Source: Herpetosiphon aurantiacus DSM 785 (GTDB lineage Bacteria > Chloroflexota > Chloroflexia > Chloroflexales > Herpetosiphonaceae). From it: a DNA stretch of 64,000 nucleotides. The notes below the pieces were generated by a model. The model saw nothing but the letters and a program-made list of their open reading frames with translations. It did not search any database and was not told the DNA's origin. Every line of letters begins with the position of its first letter. The first letter of the stretch is position 1. Both the position numbers and the translations under genes were made by a program. Of the stretch, positions 18,454 through 26,867 are shown in pieces. The DNA lies in the NCBI GenBank assembly GCA_000018565.1, contig CP000875.1, forward strand, positions 4,293,199 through 4,357,198. The letters run 5' to 3'.

Positions 18454-19128
18454 ATGCGCGATATGGAAGAGCGCATCACGTTAAAAGGCAGCCGTGACGG
18501 GCTGCGCTTGATTTTACACCCCACCGCAGCGTGGGCAGAAGTCCTTGAAGCCCTGCGCAAGCAACTAGCCCAAGGACCATCGTTTTATCATGGCGCAAAA
18601 TTATTGATCGATGTTGGTGAGCGTTCGATCACCGATGTGGAGCTACAGGCGATCTTGGCGATCATGGCCGAACATGATATTGAGCCAGCCGCATTAATTA
18701 CCATCGCACCAACCAATCGGACTACTGGTCGGCAGGCTGGCGTAGAAACCCGCCATCCCGACAGCCTACGGTCTACTCCTCCACCCGTCGTGCAAGGCGA
18801 AGGCTTATTTTTATGGCGCACCGTGCGTTCTGGTCAGGCAATTCGGCATCAAGGCCATATCGTTGTGGTCGGCGATGTCAATGCAGGAGCCGAAATTAGT
18901 GCTCACGGCAGTGTCATCATTTGGGGGCGCTTACGCGGCTCCGTCCATGCAGGTGTTGGCGGCAATCAACAGGCAATTGTCTGTGCGCTCGAATTGCGCC
19001 CAACCCTCTTGCGGATCGCCGATAACCTTGCCCGCACACCTGATAATCATCGCCCAACTGGCCCTGAACAAGCCAGCCTTGATGGCGACAACATTGTAGT
19101 AGTACCATGGGATGCCCCACGCCGCTAG
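18454..19128 (+). CDS. minC: Septum site-determining protein MinC
   Basis: MinC blocks FtsZ ring formation away from midcell when held at the membrane by MinD. The 224-residue protein has an N-terminal domain (1-100, beginning ITLKGSRDGLRLIL) and the C-terminal beta-helix domain. The latter has RSGQAIRHQGHIVVVGDVN, GAEISAHGSVIIWGRLRGSVHAG and ALELRPTLLRIA, all hallmark motifs. The start is the ATG at 18454, preceded by GGAGACGG. An upstream ATG at 18403 lies within an intergenic repeat and adds residues foreign to the family. It is followed directly by minD and minE. Confidence 0.95.
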   Translation: MRDMEERITLKGSRDGLRLILHPTAAWAEVLEALRKQLAQGPSFYHGAKLLIDVGERSITDVELQAILAIMAEHDIEPAALITIAPTNRTTGRQAGVETRHPDSLRSTPPPVVQGEGLFLWRTVRSGQAIRHQGHIVVVGDVNAGAEISAHGSVIIWGRLRGSVHAGVGGNQQAIVCALELRPTLLRIADNLARTPDNHRPTGPEQASLDGDNIVVVPWDAPRR

Positions 19129-19148
19129 TGGGTCTTTGAGGATCATGT

Positions 19149-19949
<801 letters not shown>

Positions 19950-19994
19950 AATGGCGCGGTTGAGCCATCTTTATCTTCCACATGGAGCGGATGT

Positions 19995-20258
19995 ATGGGT
20001 CTTTTAGATAATCTTTTTGGTCGCAAGCAACAGAACAGTTCGTCGGTTGCAAAAGAGCGTTTATTGACGGTTTTAGTCCATGATCGCGTGCATCTCACGC
20101 CTCACGATATGGAAGAGATGAAACGTGAAATTATTGCCGTGATCGAGCGTTACGTTGAAGTAACCAACCCAGAGGCCATTGAAGTAACCTTGACCCGTGG
20201 CGAAGCTGCCGACCACCTCAAGGCCGATATTCCCCTTGGTCGCTCGCGTCAACAATAA
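19995..20258 (+). CDS. minE: Cell division topological specificity factor MinE
   Basis: An 87-residue MinE that stimulates MinD ATPase and drives its release from the membrane. The N-terminal amphipathic helix MGLLDNLFGRK is the membrane-targeting part; the segment AKERLLTVLVHDRV contacts MinD, and the rest forms the dimer domain with EVTLTRG near the end. GGAG lies seven bases before the ATG at 19995. It completes a standard minC-minD-minE order. Confidence 0.95.
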   Translation: MGLLDNLFGRKQQNSSSVAKERLLTVLVHDRVHLTPHDMEEMKREIIAVIERYVEVTNPEAIEVTLTRGEAADHLKADIPLGRSRQQ

Positions 20259-20284
20259 CGCACTGGCCATGTGGAGGAGATGTT

Positions 20285-21496
20285 ATGCACGTTCAGCCAA
20301 CTAGTCCGATTCGTTTCTCACCTCGCGCAAAGTTTGTAACAGTCCTTTCGATTGTTATTATTAGCCTGTACTTGGTCAACCAAGCTTGGCATATTATGAT
20401 CCCCTTTATTTGGGCGATCATCACGGCCTATATTTTTAATCCAGTTGTTACCTGGATGCAACGGCGTACCAAAACCCCCCGCTTCTGGTGGGTGATTGTG
20501 CTGTATATCATTGGTTTTACGCTGTTAACTTTGCTTGTGAGTAACGTCGTGCCACTGATTACCTCGCAGATTAACGATTTGGCCCAAACCATTCCTATAT
20601 GGCTTGATGATGCTAAAATCTATGTTGAGCAGCATCAAGCGTTGACCATTCGTGGGGTTGAAATTGTTAATCTGCGTGAAGCTGAACGCGAAATCTCGGG
20701 GGCAATTGCGGCGTTTGCCAAAGCCCTGCCTGGTATCGCCCCGCTGTTTCTGTTTGGGCTAGCCGAAGGCTTTATTTTGCTTTTGGTTTATTTCGTCGTA
20801 ACGTTTTATTTATTGCTCCAAGCCGAAACCATCCCCAACAATTTCTATCGCTTAATTCCCGAACGCCATCGTGATGAAATTCGTCAATTGATTGGTTCGA
20901 TCGATCGGGTGCTCTCAGCCTACATTCGCGGTCAGTTTTTGCTGATTATCATTATGTCGGTGTTGAGTTACATTGCCCTATCAATTTTGCAAGTCAAATA
21001 TGCCTTGATTATCGCCATCGCCACCGGCTTCTTGGAAATTATCCCAATCATCGGGCCGTACATGGCCACCGCCATCGCCGCTTTGGTAGGCTTTTTCCAA
21101 GGCACAACCCCATTTGGCTGGGAGCCTTGGGTATTAGCGTTGGTAATTATTGCCGTCTATTTTGCCCTGCGCCAATTCGAAGATCACTTTATTATTCCAA
21201 ATTTGGTCGGACATATCGTCAATGTGCATCCGGTCTTTGTGATCTTTGCAATTTTGGCGGGGGGAGCGGTAGCCGGCGGCTTAGGTTTACTCATATCGAT
21301 CCCGATTGCCGCAGTTGCTCGCATCATTCTTTCATATCTGCATGGCAAGCTTGTCGATTCGCCCAACCCGCAGGCCGATTTGGTCGAACAAGAGGGCAAA
21401 TTGCTTGAAAACCATATAGTGGCTGAGCGTCGCGAAAGTCGGCGCAACCGCCGCGAAGCCAAAAAACAGGTCGAAGGCAGCGATCTCAAACCCTAA
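20285..21496 (+). CDS. AI-2E family membrane permease
   Basis: A 403-residue polytopic membrane protein with about eight hydrophobic segments and the family layout. There is an N-terminal helix pair with IPFIWAIITAYIFNPVV, a periplasmic stretch around residues 90-150, then GFLEIIPIIGPYMATAIAAL and HIVNVHPVFVIFAILAGG near the end. A charged, Arg-rich cytoplasmic tail closes the protein. Members export small molecules or act as Na+/H+ antiporters; the AI-2 link is proven for few. GGAGGA precedes the ATG, 26 bases after minE, so it is probably the last gene of the min operon. A strong terminator follows. Confidence 0.9.
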   Translation: MHVQPTSPIRFSPRAKFVTVLSIVIISLYLVNQAWHIMIPFIWAIITAYIFNPVVTWMQRRTKTPRFWWVIVLYIIGFTLLTLLVSNVVPLITSQINDLAQTIPIWLDDAKIYVEQHQALTIRGVEIVNLREAEREISGAIAAFAKALPGIAPLFLFGLAEGFILLLVYFVVTFYLLLQAETIPNNFYRLIPERHRDEIRQLIGSIDRVLSAYIRGQFLLIIIMSVLSYIALSILQVKYALIIAIATGFLEIIPIIGPYMATAIAALVGFFQGTTPFGWEPWVLALVIIAVYFALRQFEDHFIIPNLVGHIVNVHPVFVIFAILAGGAVAGGLGLLISIPIAAVARIILSYLHGKLVDSPNPQADLVEQEGKLLENHIVAERRESRRNRREAKKQVEGSDLKP

Positions 21497-21520
21497 ACTT
21501 TAAATTTAACCAATGATTTA

Positions 21521-21549
21521 AGCCACAGGCCCAAACCTGTGGCTTTTTT
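21521..21549 (+). terminator. Rho-independent terminator of the min operon
   Basis: AGCCACAGG pairs with CCTGTGGCT across a six-base loop, followed by TTTTTT. It closes the transcript that ends with the AI-2E permease. Confidence 0.92.
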
Positions 21550-21552
21550 GTA

Positions 21553-21622
21553 TTGACAAAACGCCACATATTATGCTAAACATACATATATTATTAAACA
21601 TATGTATATTGGAGAACATATG
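21553..21622 (+). promoter_or_regulatory. Promoter with three 18-bp-phased AACATA repeats
   Basis: TTGACA at 21553-21558 is a consensus -35; no ideal -10 is seen at the usual distance. Downstream, AAACATA at 21578, AAACATA at 21596 and GAACATA at 21614 recur with an exact 18-base period. ATACATAT at 21582-21589 and ATATGTAT at 21600-21607 form an inverted pair. The third unit overlaps the ATG of the next gene. The arrangement looks like an operator array covering promoter and start, possibly for the encoded ribbon-helix-helix-like segment. Confidence 0.55.
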
Positions 21623-22294
21623 ACATTTCCCCAAACCTTTGAACTAGCCACAACCGACAAACTAACGGGCCTTTTTACGCCTGATTACTTTCGCTTTTTG
21701 GTGCGCGAACAAGTGTTGCCAGCCATGCACGAACGGGTTGAACCCTTGAGCATGTTTGTGTTGGATATCGATTATTTTCTAGCCTTGAATACTGAATCAG
21801 GCCGTGAATGTGGCGATGCAGTGTTAGTTGCCGTGGCCCAAGTGCTCAAGCGGGTGTTGCCAGAGCAAGCAATGCTCTCGCGCTACAGTGGCGATGAGTT
21901 TGCCGGAGCGTTGCCTGAACTACGAATCGACGACGCATTTTCGTTGCTCGAAGAAGTGCGCCGTCAAGTGTTGGCAATTCAGCTTGATTGCCTTGGCGAA
22001 ATTAAATTAAGCTGTTCGATCGGCTTGGCTGGCTATCCAGGCCATGGCCGCGATGAAGTTGAGTTGGTGCGTCAGGCCGACGAAGCGCTGTATCACGCCA
22101 AAACAACAGGCCGCAACAAAATTGCCCTGCCCGTCGCCGATAGCCGTATGATCACCAAAACCAGCTACTACACTGCCACCCAACTCGAACGTTTAGCCCA
22201 ACTTGCCAAAGCCCTCAAACGCAACGAAGCTAGTTTGCTGCGCGAAGCGCTCGACGATGTGATCAAAAAATACAACGATCGCTTGAAATCCTAA
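21620..22294 (+). CDS. GGDEF protein with C-terminal ribbon-helix-helix-like domain
   Basis: A 224-residue protein. Residues 10-170 form a GGDEF domain with DKLTGLF, metal-site residues in VLDIDYF (D49, D51), the signature SGDEF at 90-94 in place of GGDEF, and SCSIGLAGYP and AKTTGRNK. The inhibitory RxxD site is absent. Residues 177-224 (ITKTSYYTATQLERLAQLA, then ASLLREALDDVIKKY) follow the strand-helix-helix plan of CopG/Arc-type DNA-binding domains. No sensor domain is present. The ATG at 21620 follows GGAGA. If both halves work, it could link c-di-GMP synthesis or sensing to gene control. The RHH call is from pattern only. Confidence 0.78.
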   Translation: MTFPQTFELATTDKLTGLFTPDYFRFLVREQVLPAMHERVEPLSMFVLDIDYFLALNTESGRECGDAVLVAVAQVLKRVLPEQAMLSRYSGDEFAGALPELRIDDAFSLLEEVRRQVLAIQLDCLGEIKLSCSIGLAGYPGHGRDEVELVRQADEALYHAKTTGRNKIALPVADSRMITKTSYYTATQLERLAQLAKALKRNEASLLREALDDVIKKYNDRLKS

Positions 22295-22301
22295 ACAAGG
22301 C

Positions 22302-22330
22302 TTGACACTTTGAAACATTTGTTCTATATT
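22302..22330 (+). promoter_or_regulatory. Sigma70-type promoter
   Basis: TTGACA at 22302-22307 and TATATT at 22325-22330 are separated by 17 bases, a near-consensus housekeeping promoter about 70 bases before the Sak4-like gene. Confidence 0.8.
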
Positions 22331-22400
22331 TTTTATGTAGATTGACGGATACGGGCCAGCAATGGCTATGGGTAACCGAGTTCATGAAAGGAATCGCACA

Positions 22401-23312
22401 ATGTTTCAGTCGCTAGACCAACTTGAAACAGGCAGTTTATTTATTTTGACAGGGCAAGCAGGCGCAGGCAAATCGCACTTAGCCGCCAGCACCCGCCGCA
22501 GTGGCACGGTCTGGATTTTGGATACCGAGGGCGCTGCCAAGAATCTTTTGGGCAAACCTGGGGTGCACAAATCGATTCAAGCGGTGCAAACGCTCTCGCT
22601 GCAACAACTTTTGGCAGCCATGCAAGAGATTCAACGGCTTGGCAAAAGTGGCGATACAGTGGTGCTCGATTCAGTTTCTAAGGTGCTGCAAGCGATGCGT
22701 GCCCATGCACAACAACGGGCTGGCGCTGAAACCGACCGCAAAACCCAAATAGAGTTTGATGAATATGCCTCCTTCAATCGCAACCTGCAAGCGATTTATA
22801 CTGGCCTGACCGAGCTAAAACAACATGGCTTTCATGTGATTATCATCGGCCACTTGGCCAAACAATATAGCGAACAAAGCGAAGATCGCAATCATGCTGA
22901 TGTGGGCTTGCGGGTGCTGGCCGACGAACATATTACCTACGAGGCCGATGCAATTATTCTCGTCGAGCGTGATGGCGATCAACGCCAGATGCGACCAATT
23001 ATCAAGCCACCGCGGCCTTTGCATCTCAAATTAGGCGCAAATTATCCCGCCAAACTTGCGACGCTCTACCCTGAACTGGCACTGGACGAGGCTTTTGGCA
23101 ATAGTTCCGAGCGCACTGGCCGCCCCGTCGATGCTAGCGAAGCCGAACGGCGTTTCTTTGCCCGCTATGCCTCAGTCGTTGGCGGTAACAATTGGAACGC
23201 CGTCCAACGCTATCTTGGCCGCAAAGATAAAAAACCCAGCACAATCGAAGGCTGGATTAGCGCTGCCGAACAGGTGCGCCAAGCCCCAAACGACCAAGCC
23301 ATGGCCGCCTAA
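22401..23312 (+). CDS. Sak4/RecA-like P-loop ATPase
   Basis: A 303-residue RecA-fold ATPase resembling the phage Sak4 single-strand annealing group. Walker A is GQAGAGKS at 18-25; ILDTEGAAKNL, a Walker B TVVLDSVSKVLQ and VIIIGHLAKQ follow. The last 80 residues (after about 225) carry a separate small domain with an ERRFFARYASVVGG stretch. The ATG at 22401 is preceded by AAAGGA; an upstream in-frame ATG adds an unlikely tail. Sak4 proteins normally sit in phage replication or recombination modules, but no phage genes are nearby. It has its own promoter and terminator and may be a domesticated recombination factor. Confidence 0.8.
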   Translation: MFQSLDQLETGSLFILTGQAGAGKSHLAASTRRSGTVWILDTEGAAKNLLGKPGVHKSIQAVQTLSLQQLLAAMQEIQRLGKSGDTVVLDSVSKVLQAMRAHAQQRAGAETDRKTQIEFDEYASFNRNLQAIYTGLTELKQHGFHVIIIGHLAKQYSEQSEDRNHADVGLRVLADEHITYEADAIILVERDGDQRQMRPIIKPPRPLHLKLGANYPAKLATLYPELALDEAFGNSSERTGRPVDASEAERRFFARYASVVGGNNWNAVQRYLGRKDKKPSTIEGWISAAEQVRQAPNDQAMAA

Positions 23313-23327
23313 AATGGCTAAAATCAC

Positions 23328-23362
23328 AATCCCTCGTCCAGCAAGCAACTAGACGAGGGATT
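23328..23362 (+). terminator. Terminator-like hairpin
   Basis: AATCCCTCGTC pairs with GACGAGGGATT as a perfect 11-base stem with a 13-base loop just after the Sak4-like gene. The T run after it is short, so termination may be weak or factor-assisted. Confidence 0.65.
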
Positions 23363-23465
23363 TGAACTAGAGTTTATTCTGAGGCCAGTTTCTGGCCGCT
23401 AACTGTAATTAATGGTTCATTGGGTTGGCAACCATTTCTCGTTCCCTCACCCCCAACCCCTCTCC

Positions 23466-23475
23466 CACTGCGGCG
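23466..23475. repeat. Left target duplication of the IS
   Basis: CACTGCGGCG directly before the left inverted repeat is repeated exactly after the right end at 24787-24796. In uninterrupted family A copies this sequence occurs once. Confidence 0.93.
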
Positions 23476-24786
23476 TTTAAGGGCGGACAGGTTGGGGAAT
23501 GGGTATTCATCAGTGTTAGGGGATGGCCGTCCCGAGCCGACCACCCCGCGTCACCGTCGTGGCCCACCGTTCGTGCAGCGCCGTTCCCGCCAACGATAGT
23601 CGCGCTCCCAGCGCTGGCTGCGTTCCCGTCCACAGCCAGCGCAGCACCCCATACCGCCCCAACCGAAACAGACTTTCTCGTGCCGCCCATGGGCGGCGCG
23701 GGCTGGGGCGATCCCCGCGTTCGGCCAGCACCGCCTGCGCCTCCGCCGTCCCGACCAGCAGCACCAGCACCGTCGCGATCGCCATGCCCAGCACCAAGGC
23801 CTCCTGCGTCGTCTGGCTCCGCGACTGGCTCGCCTCCCATTGCCAGCCCGCCGTTTTCCAATCGCGAAACAGGGCCTCAATCGCAGAGCGCCGCCCATAC
23901 GCCTGCCGAATCGCCCCAATGCCCTCCAGATTGCTCACCAGCAGTAACGGCTCGTGACACGTCGCCTCCCATGCGGCCACCACTGTCACCGTTCGCCAGC
24001 CCGCCTTCTTGAAGGCATGGCCCCGCCGCACCACGCGATGGCCTCGCGTGACCAGCGTGCGGATCATGGTTTCGGTGTGCCCCCGCAGTTGGATGCGGGT
24101 ATGGCCTTGGACGCGCACGACCCAGCCCCAGCCGTAGGCCGCGACCTGATCGGTGAAGGCGGGGCAGCCAAAAGCACGGTCGGCCACGACGACGACGGAC
24201 ATAGCATTGGGCAGCACCTGCTGCACGCGCTCCAGCAGGGTGGCAACATCGGTCCAGAAGGCGGTGGCGCGGCGGGTATAGCCGGGATGGAGCACCCAGG
24301 CAAGCGGAATGGCGCGACCGTGATACCAGAGGGCGGCGGTGAGCAGGGTCCAGCGGTCGGTGTGGGTGGTTTCATCGATGATGACGGTGACGGATTCAGT
24401 GGGTGCGATGTGGAGGGTGGTGGCGAGGATGGCGCGATGGAGCGACCACGACAGCTGGGAATCCCGATAGGTGCGGCGCAGTCGGCGTTCGTGACTGGCG
24501 GCGTGGGCAGCGGTGGACAGTCCAAGGGCACAGCCCCAGGCCACGACGCGCGTGGTGATGGACGGCATGAGCAGGATGCTGACGAGCCAATCGGTGAGCC
24601 GACGGGCAGTCCAGGGCGAGAGGGTGGGCACGGCGGTGCGCAGGATGGTGTTGATCCAGTGGGCAAGGGCTGGTATACTCGGCATACGACCTCGGTTTTG
24701 GGATGGGTTTGGTTTCGTCACCACCCAGTATACCAACCCGAGGTCGTTGTGTGAACCCATGGTGTGCGTCCCTGTCCGCCCTTAAA
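23476..24786 (-). mobile_element. IS4-like insertion sequence, intact
   Basis: The 1311-bp element has perfect 16-bp terminal inverted repeats (TTTAAGGGCGGACAGG at 23476-23491 and its complement at 24771-24786), a 10-bp target duplication CACTGCGGCG, and a single transposase gene filling most of its length. It is clearly richer in GC than the surrounding genome, which suggests recent arrival. It sits inside a dispersed palindrome and disrupts no gene. An inner inverted pair, CGACCTCGG at 24687-24695 and CCGAGGTCG at 24738-24746, flanks the transposase leader and may control its expression. Confidence 0.93.
23516..24685 (-). CDS. IS4-like DDE transposase
   Basis: A 389-residue transposase. 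The DDE residues are visible in order: D in VTVIIDETTH, D in VVVADRAFGCP, and E in RRSAIEALFRDWK, the last matching the YREK-like signature of the IS4 group (R, E and K kept). A helical N-terminal DNA-binding part precedes the core. The ATG at 24685 was preferred because an upstream in-frame ATG would extend the protein through the inner inverted repeat near the right end of the element. The reading frame is complete, so the element may still be able to move. The opposite strand also carries long open frames caused by the high GC content. Confidence 0.92.
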   Translation of the reverse strand: MPSIPALAHWINTILRTAVPTLSPWTARRLTDWLVSILLMPSITTRVVAWGCALGLSTAAHAASHERRLRRTYRDSQLSWSLHRAILATTLHIAPTESVTVIIDETTHTDRWTLLTAALWYHGRAIPLAWVLHPGYTRRATAFWTDVATLLERVQQVLPNAMSVVVVADRAFGCPAFTDQVAAYGWGWVVRVQGHTRIQLRGHTETMIRTLVTRGHRVVRRGHAFKKAGWRTVTVVAAWEATCHEPLLLVSNLEGIGAIRQAYGRRSAIEALFRDWKTAGWQWEASQSRSQTTQEALVLGMAIATVLVLLVGTAEAQAVLAERGDRPSPRRPWAARESLFRLGRYGVLRWLWTGTQPALGARLSLAGTALHERWATTVTRGGRLGTAIP

Positions 24787-24796
24787 CACTGCGGCG
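24787..24796. repeat. Right target duplication of the IS
   Basis: CACTGCGGCG, an exact copy of the left flank at 23466-23475; it is followed by GGCGAGG as in intact family A repeats. Confidence 0.93.
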
Positions 24797-24930
24797 GGCG
24801 AGGGGGAGTACTCCTGAAGCGATTCCCCACGCCTCGCGTGCGGGAACGAGGGTGAGGAAATAATGGCGGTTGTTAACCTCATAAACCATTACAGCTATGT
24901 TCTTGTTCTATGCTCTATGTTCTATGCTCT

Positions 24931-25494
24931 TTATTGGGCACTAGGCATTTGCACCGGCACTTTGAGCGTAATCGTGCCAGCTTTTTCAAAAGTCAAGCTC
25001 AAATCAATCGTATCGCCAACTTTGAGATCTTGCTTAACTTCCAACAACATTACATGGAAGCCGCCTGGTTTCAAAAGTGCTTCGCCATTAGCTGGCACTT
25101 CGATTTTTTCGACCTGTTCCATCCGCATCACATCGCCATCGGCCACGACGGTATGCAACTCAACTTTGCCTGCAACATCGGTTGAGGCCGAAATTAAGTT
25201 ATCAGCAGTGCCACTATTGCGAATTGTCATATAGGCGGCGCTATTGCTACCCATCATGGCACTGCCACCACTCATACCACCACCCATCGTTGGGCTAACT
25301 GGCGTGGTTGCCATGGTTGGGGTTTGCATAATCGTGGCAGCAGCAAAAGCTGGACGGGCAAATGAGCCTTCAATTGTTAATGAACCAAGCGTGTTTGCTG
25401 CACCATTGCTCGTGCTAGGAGCGGTCGTTGAGGTGGTTTCCGAACCACAAGCAGCCAAGATCAAGACCAATAAACCAAGCATTAAACGTTTCAT
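24931..25494 (-). CDS. Copper chaperone PCu(A)C, Met-rich lipoprotein
   Basis: A 187-residue exported lipoprotein: signal peptide with lipobox LAAC (C16), then a PCu(A)C beta-barrel. The copper motif is complete, H114-X10-M125-X21-H147-X-M149. Between residues 56 and 82 there is an extra Met-rich loop (eight Met within about 27 residues) not usual in the family; it may offer further Cu(I) sites. PCu(A)C proteins deliver copper to the CuA or CuB centre of cytochrome oxidase together with Sco proteins. The sco gene lies 18 bases upstream in the same operon. Confidence 0.92.
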   Translation of the reverse strand: MKRLMLGLLVLILAACGSETTSTTAPSTSNGAANTLGSLTIEGSFARPAFAAATIMQTPTMATTPVSPTMGGGMSGGSAMMGSNSAAYMTIRNSGTADNLISASTDVAGKVELHTVVADGDVMRMEQVEKIEVPANGEALLKPGGFHVMLLEVKQDLKVGDTIDLSLTFEKAGTITLKVPVQMPSAQ

Positions 25495-25512
25495 TGAAAG
25501 ATGCTCCTAGAA

Positions 25513-26118
25513 TTATTCAACATCGATGTATTGCAACATCGTCTCAAGATCAGTTGCTAAAAGTGTTGGATCAACATCGTGGTTGGCCATGGCAAACCAG
25601 CGCCCTTGTTGATCGATAATATACAAGCCAGCGGTATGGTCGATGGTGTATTGCAAGGCCGAATCAGGCAATTCGCGGCGCTCGGCATGCACGCCATAGG
25701 CCTTTTTGACCGCCTCAACCACCTCAGTTTCGCCGTTCAAACCCAAAATCGTCGAATCGAACAGCGAAACATAGCGATCAATCGTTGCGGGATTATCGCG
25801 CTCTGGATCGACCGTTACAAAGGCAATTTGAATCTTATCGGCATCATCTGCAAGTTTTTTGCGAGCCTGCGACGAAAGCCCCAAAGCCAATGGGCAAACA
25901 TCGGGGCACGCAGTAAAGCCAAAAAAGAGAATTACAATTTTGCCACGTTGCTCAGCCAGATGAAAATCGGCACCATGCTGATCAATCAAGGTAAAATCTG
26001 GCGCTGCTGTTGGGTTGTCAATTGGCCGAATAATCTGATAGCTGGCTGTGCCACAACTGCTTAAACTCAAGACAAGCCCTAGCAGCACACAGCCAAACAG
26101 CCAATGAGCGTATTTCAT
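25513..26118 (-). CDS. SCO1/SenC copper protein
   Basis: A 201-residue thioredoxin-fold lipoprotein (lipobox ending at C22) that helps form the CuA site of cytochrome oxidase. The metal and redox residues are C71 and C75 in the CPDVC motif and H161 in TIDHTAGLY. FVTVDPERDNP is another family landmark. The ATG at 26118 was chosen; an ATG three codons earlier is possible. It lies between the PCu(A)C gene and a membrane protein gene, all on the minus strand, forming a copper-delivery operon. Confidence 0.93.
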   Translation of the reverse strand: MKYAHWLFGCVLLGLVLSLSSCGTASYQIIRPIDNPTAAPDFTLIDQHGADFHLAEQRGKIVILFFGFTACPDVCPLALGLSSQARKKLADDADKIQIAFVTVDPERDNPATIDRYVSLFDSTILGLNGETEVVEAVKKAYGVHAERRELPDSALQYTIDHTAGLYIIDQQGRWFAMANHDVDPTLLATDLETMLQYIDVE

Positions 26119-26163
26119 AGCACCCATCCTTATGCAATTTAATCGTAATTGGGATACAAAGAG

Positions 26164-26559
26164 TTAGCCGAATGCGCTAATTCGTGGCGGGGGCGTGATA
26201 ATTTGGGGATGATAGGTTGACCAAAGCGCATGCTGCTGGGCAAAACCTCGCCATCCATGCGAAGCAAGCACCCAACCAGCCAGCAGCAACAGCACCATTG
26301 GGTAAAAGGCTGCCAAGCCAGCGGGTAAGGGGGGGATTGGCTGCGGCGCAGAATCACTATGTTCAGCATGCAATTCACACACCAACATCGTGGCACTATG
26401 CTGCGCTGCGCCAGCCGAATGGCTTGGCATACTCCACCACCAGCAATGGGCAATACAGGCCATTGGGCAAAACAAAGCCAGTTGAATCAGAATAATCCAA
26501 CTGACTGCTTGAATATGCCGAGGCCAATGCCGCGTTGGCTGATGCTTGAATGCGCTCAT
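26164..26559 (-). CDS. Small membrane protein in the copper operon
   Basis: A 131-residue protein of unknown family. It has a hydrophobic segment near the N terminus (IILIQLALFCPMACIAHC), a His-rich central loop (AEHSDSAPQ, SHSAGAAQH), a second hydrophobic segment (MVLLLLAGWVLA) and ends in TPPPR near the C terminus. Cys and His residues near the membrane and the position directly upstream of sco suggest a role in copper handling, in the manner of DUF2946-type proteins; this is inference. The start at 26559 is a guess between two in-frame ATGs. A shorter overlapping frame exists but lacks these features. Confidence 0.6.
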   Translation of the reverse strand: MSAFKHQPTRHWPRHIQAVSWIILIQLALFCPMACIAHCWWWSMPSHSAGAAQHSATMLVCELHAEHSDSAPQPIPPLPAGLAAFYPMVLLLLAGWVLASHGWRGFAQQHALWSTYHPQIITPPPRISAFG

Positions 26560-26618
26560 GATGGCGCTACTATACCATAGCCTGCATGGCTTCAAATCAG
26601 GCATTAAACCGATTATTG

Positions 26619-26819
26619 CTAGGTTGGGCGTGGACGCTTAAACGTTACCAATAAGCGCGAACTCTGGCCATTACCACTATTTATGTCAACAATACTCACC
26701 ATTTCCCAGCCATCGTTGCCAGCTTTGTTGAACATGCGGCTGATAATGCTTGGATCAACATTTGGCCCCCAGAAGCCCCCAATATCCACAAGTTCAACAT
26801 GATATTCCCACTGTTGCAT
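26619..26819 (-). CDS. DUF4177 small protein
   Basis: A 66-residue protein beginning MQQWEYHVELVD and containing AGNDGWEMVSIV, the conserved GWE-M-V core of the DUF4177 family, then a strand ending LLVTFKRP. The family has no known function. The ATG at 26819 is preferred since members begin with this WEY motif; an upstream GTG/ATG adds five residues. It stands between the copper operon and the GT9 gene, each in the same direction. Confidence 0.8.
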   Translation of the reverse strand: MQQWEYHVELVDIGGFWGPNVDPSIISRMFNKAGNDGWEMVSIVDINSGNGQSSRLLVTFKRPRPT

Positions 26820-26867
26820 AACGCTTTTCCTCAAAACAAATTAATTGCCTTGATGATACGTAGCCTG

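Larger units (their letters stand above)
23404..24893. repeat. Family A palindrome copy 2, split by an insertion sequence
   Basis: The left half (TGTAATTAATGGTT, then GTTCCCTCACCCCCAACCCC at 23441-23460) and the right half (24797-24858, then AACCATTACA at 24884-24893) together restore a family A unit like the one at 63482-63632 once the IS and one target copy are removed. The outer arms TGTAAT and ATTACA show that the full unit extends beyond the GC-rich core. Confidence 0.85.

Noticed and set aside
21602-22294. Toxin-antitoxin operon because of the ribbon-helix-helix-like segment
   Set aside because: The segment is fused to a GGDEF domain and no small toxin gene overlaps or follows; the next gene has its own promoter.
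23425-24754. Long plus-strand frames across the insertion sequence
   Set aside because: They lie opposite or out of phase with the intact DDE transposase and have Pro/Ala/Gly-rich sequence typical of GC-rich shadow frames.
22302-24893. Prophage remnant around the Sak4-like gene
   Set aside because: No integrase, capsid, tail or lysis genes are present, and the neighbouring mobile DNA is a simple IS.
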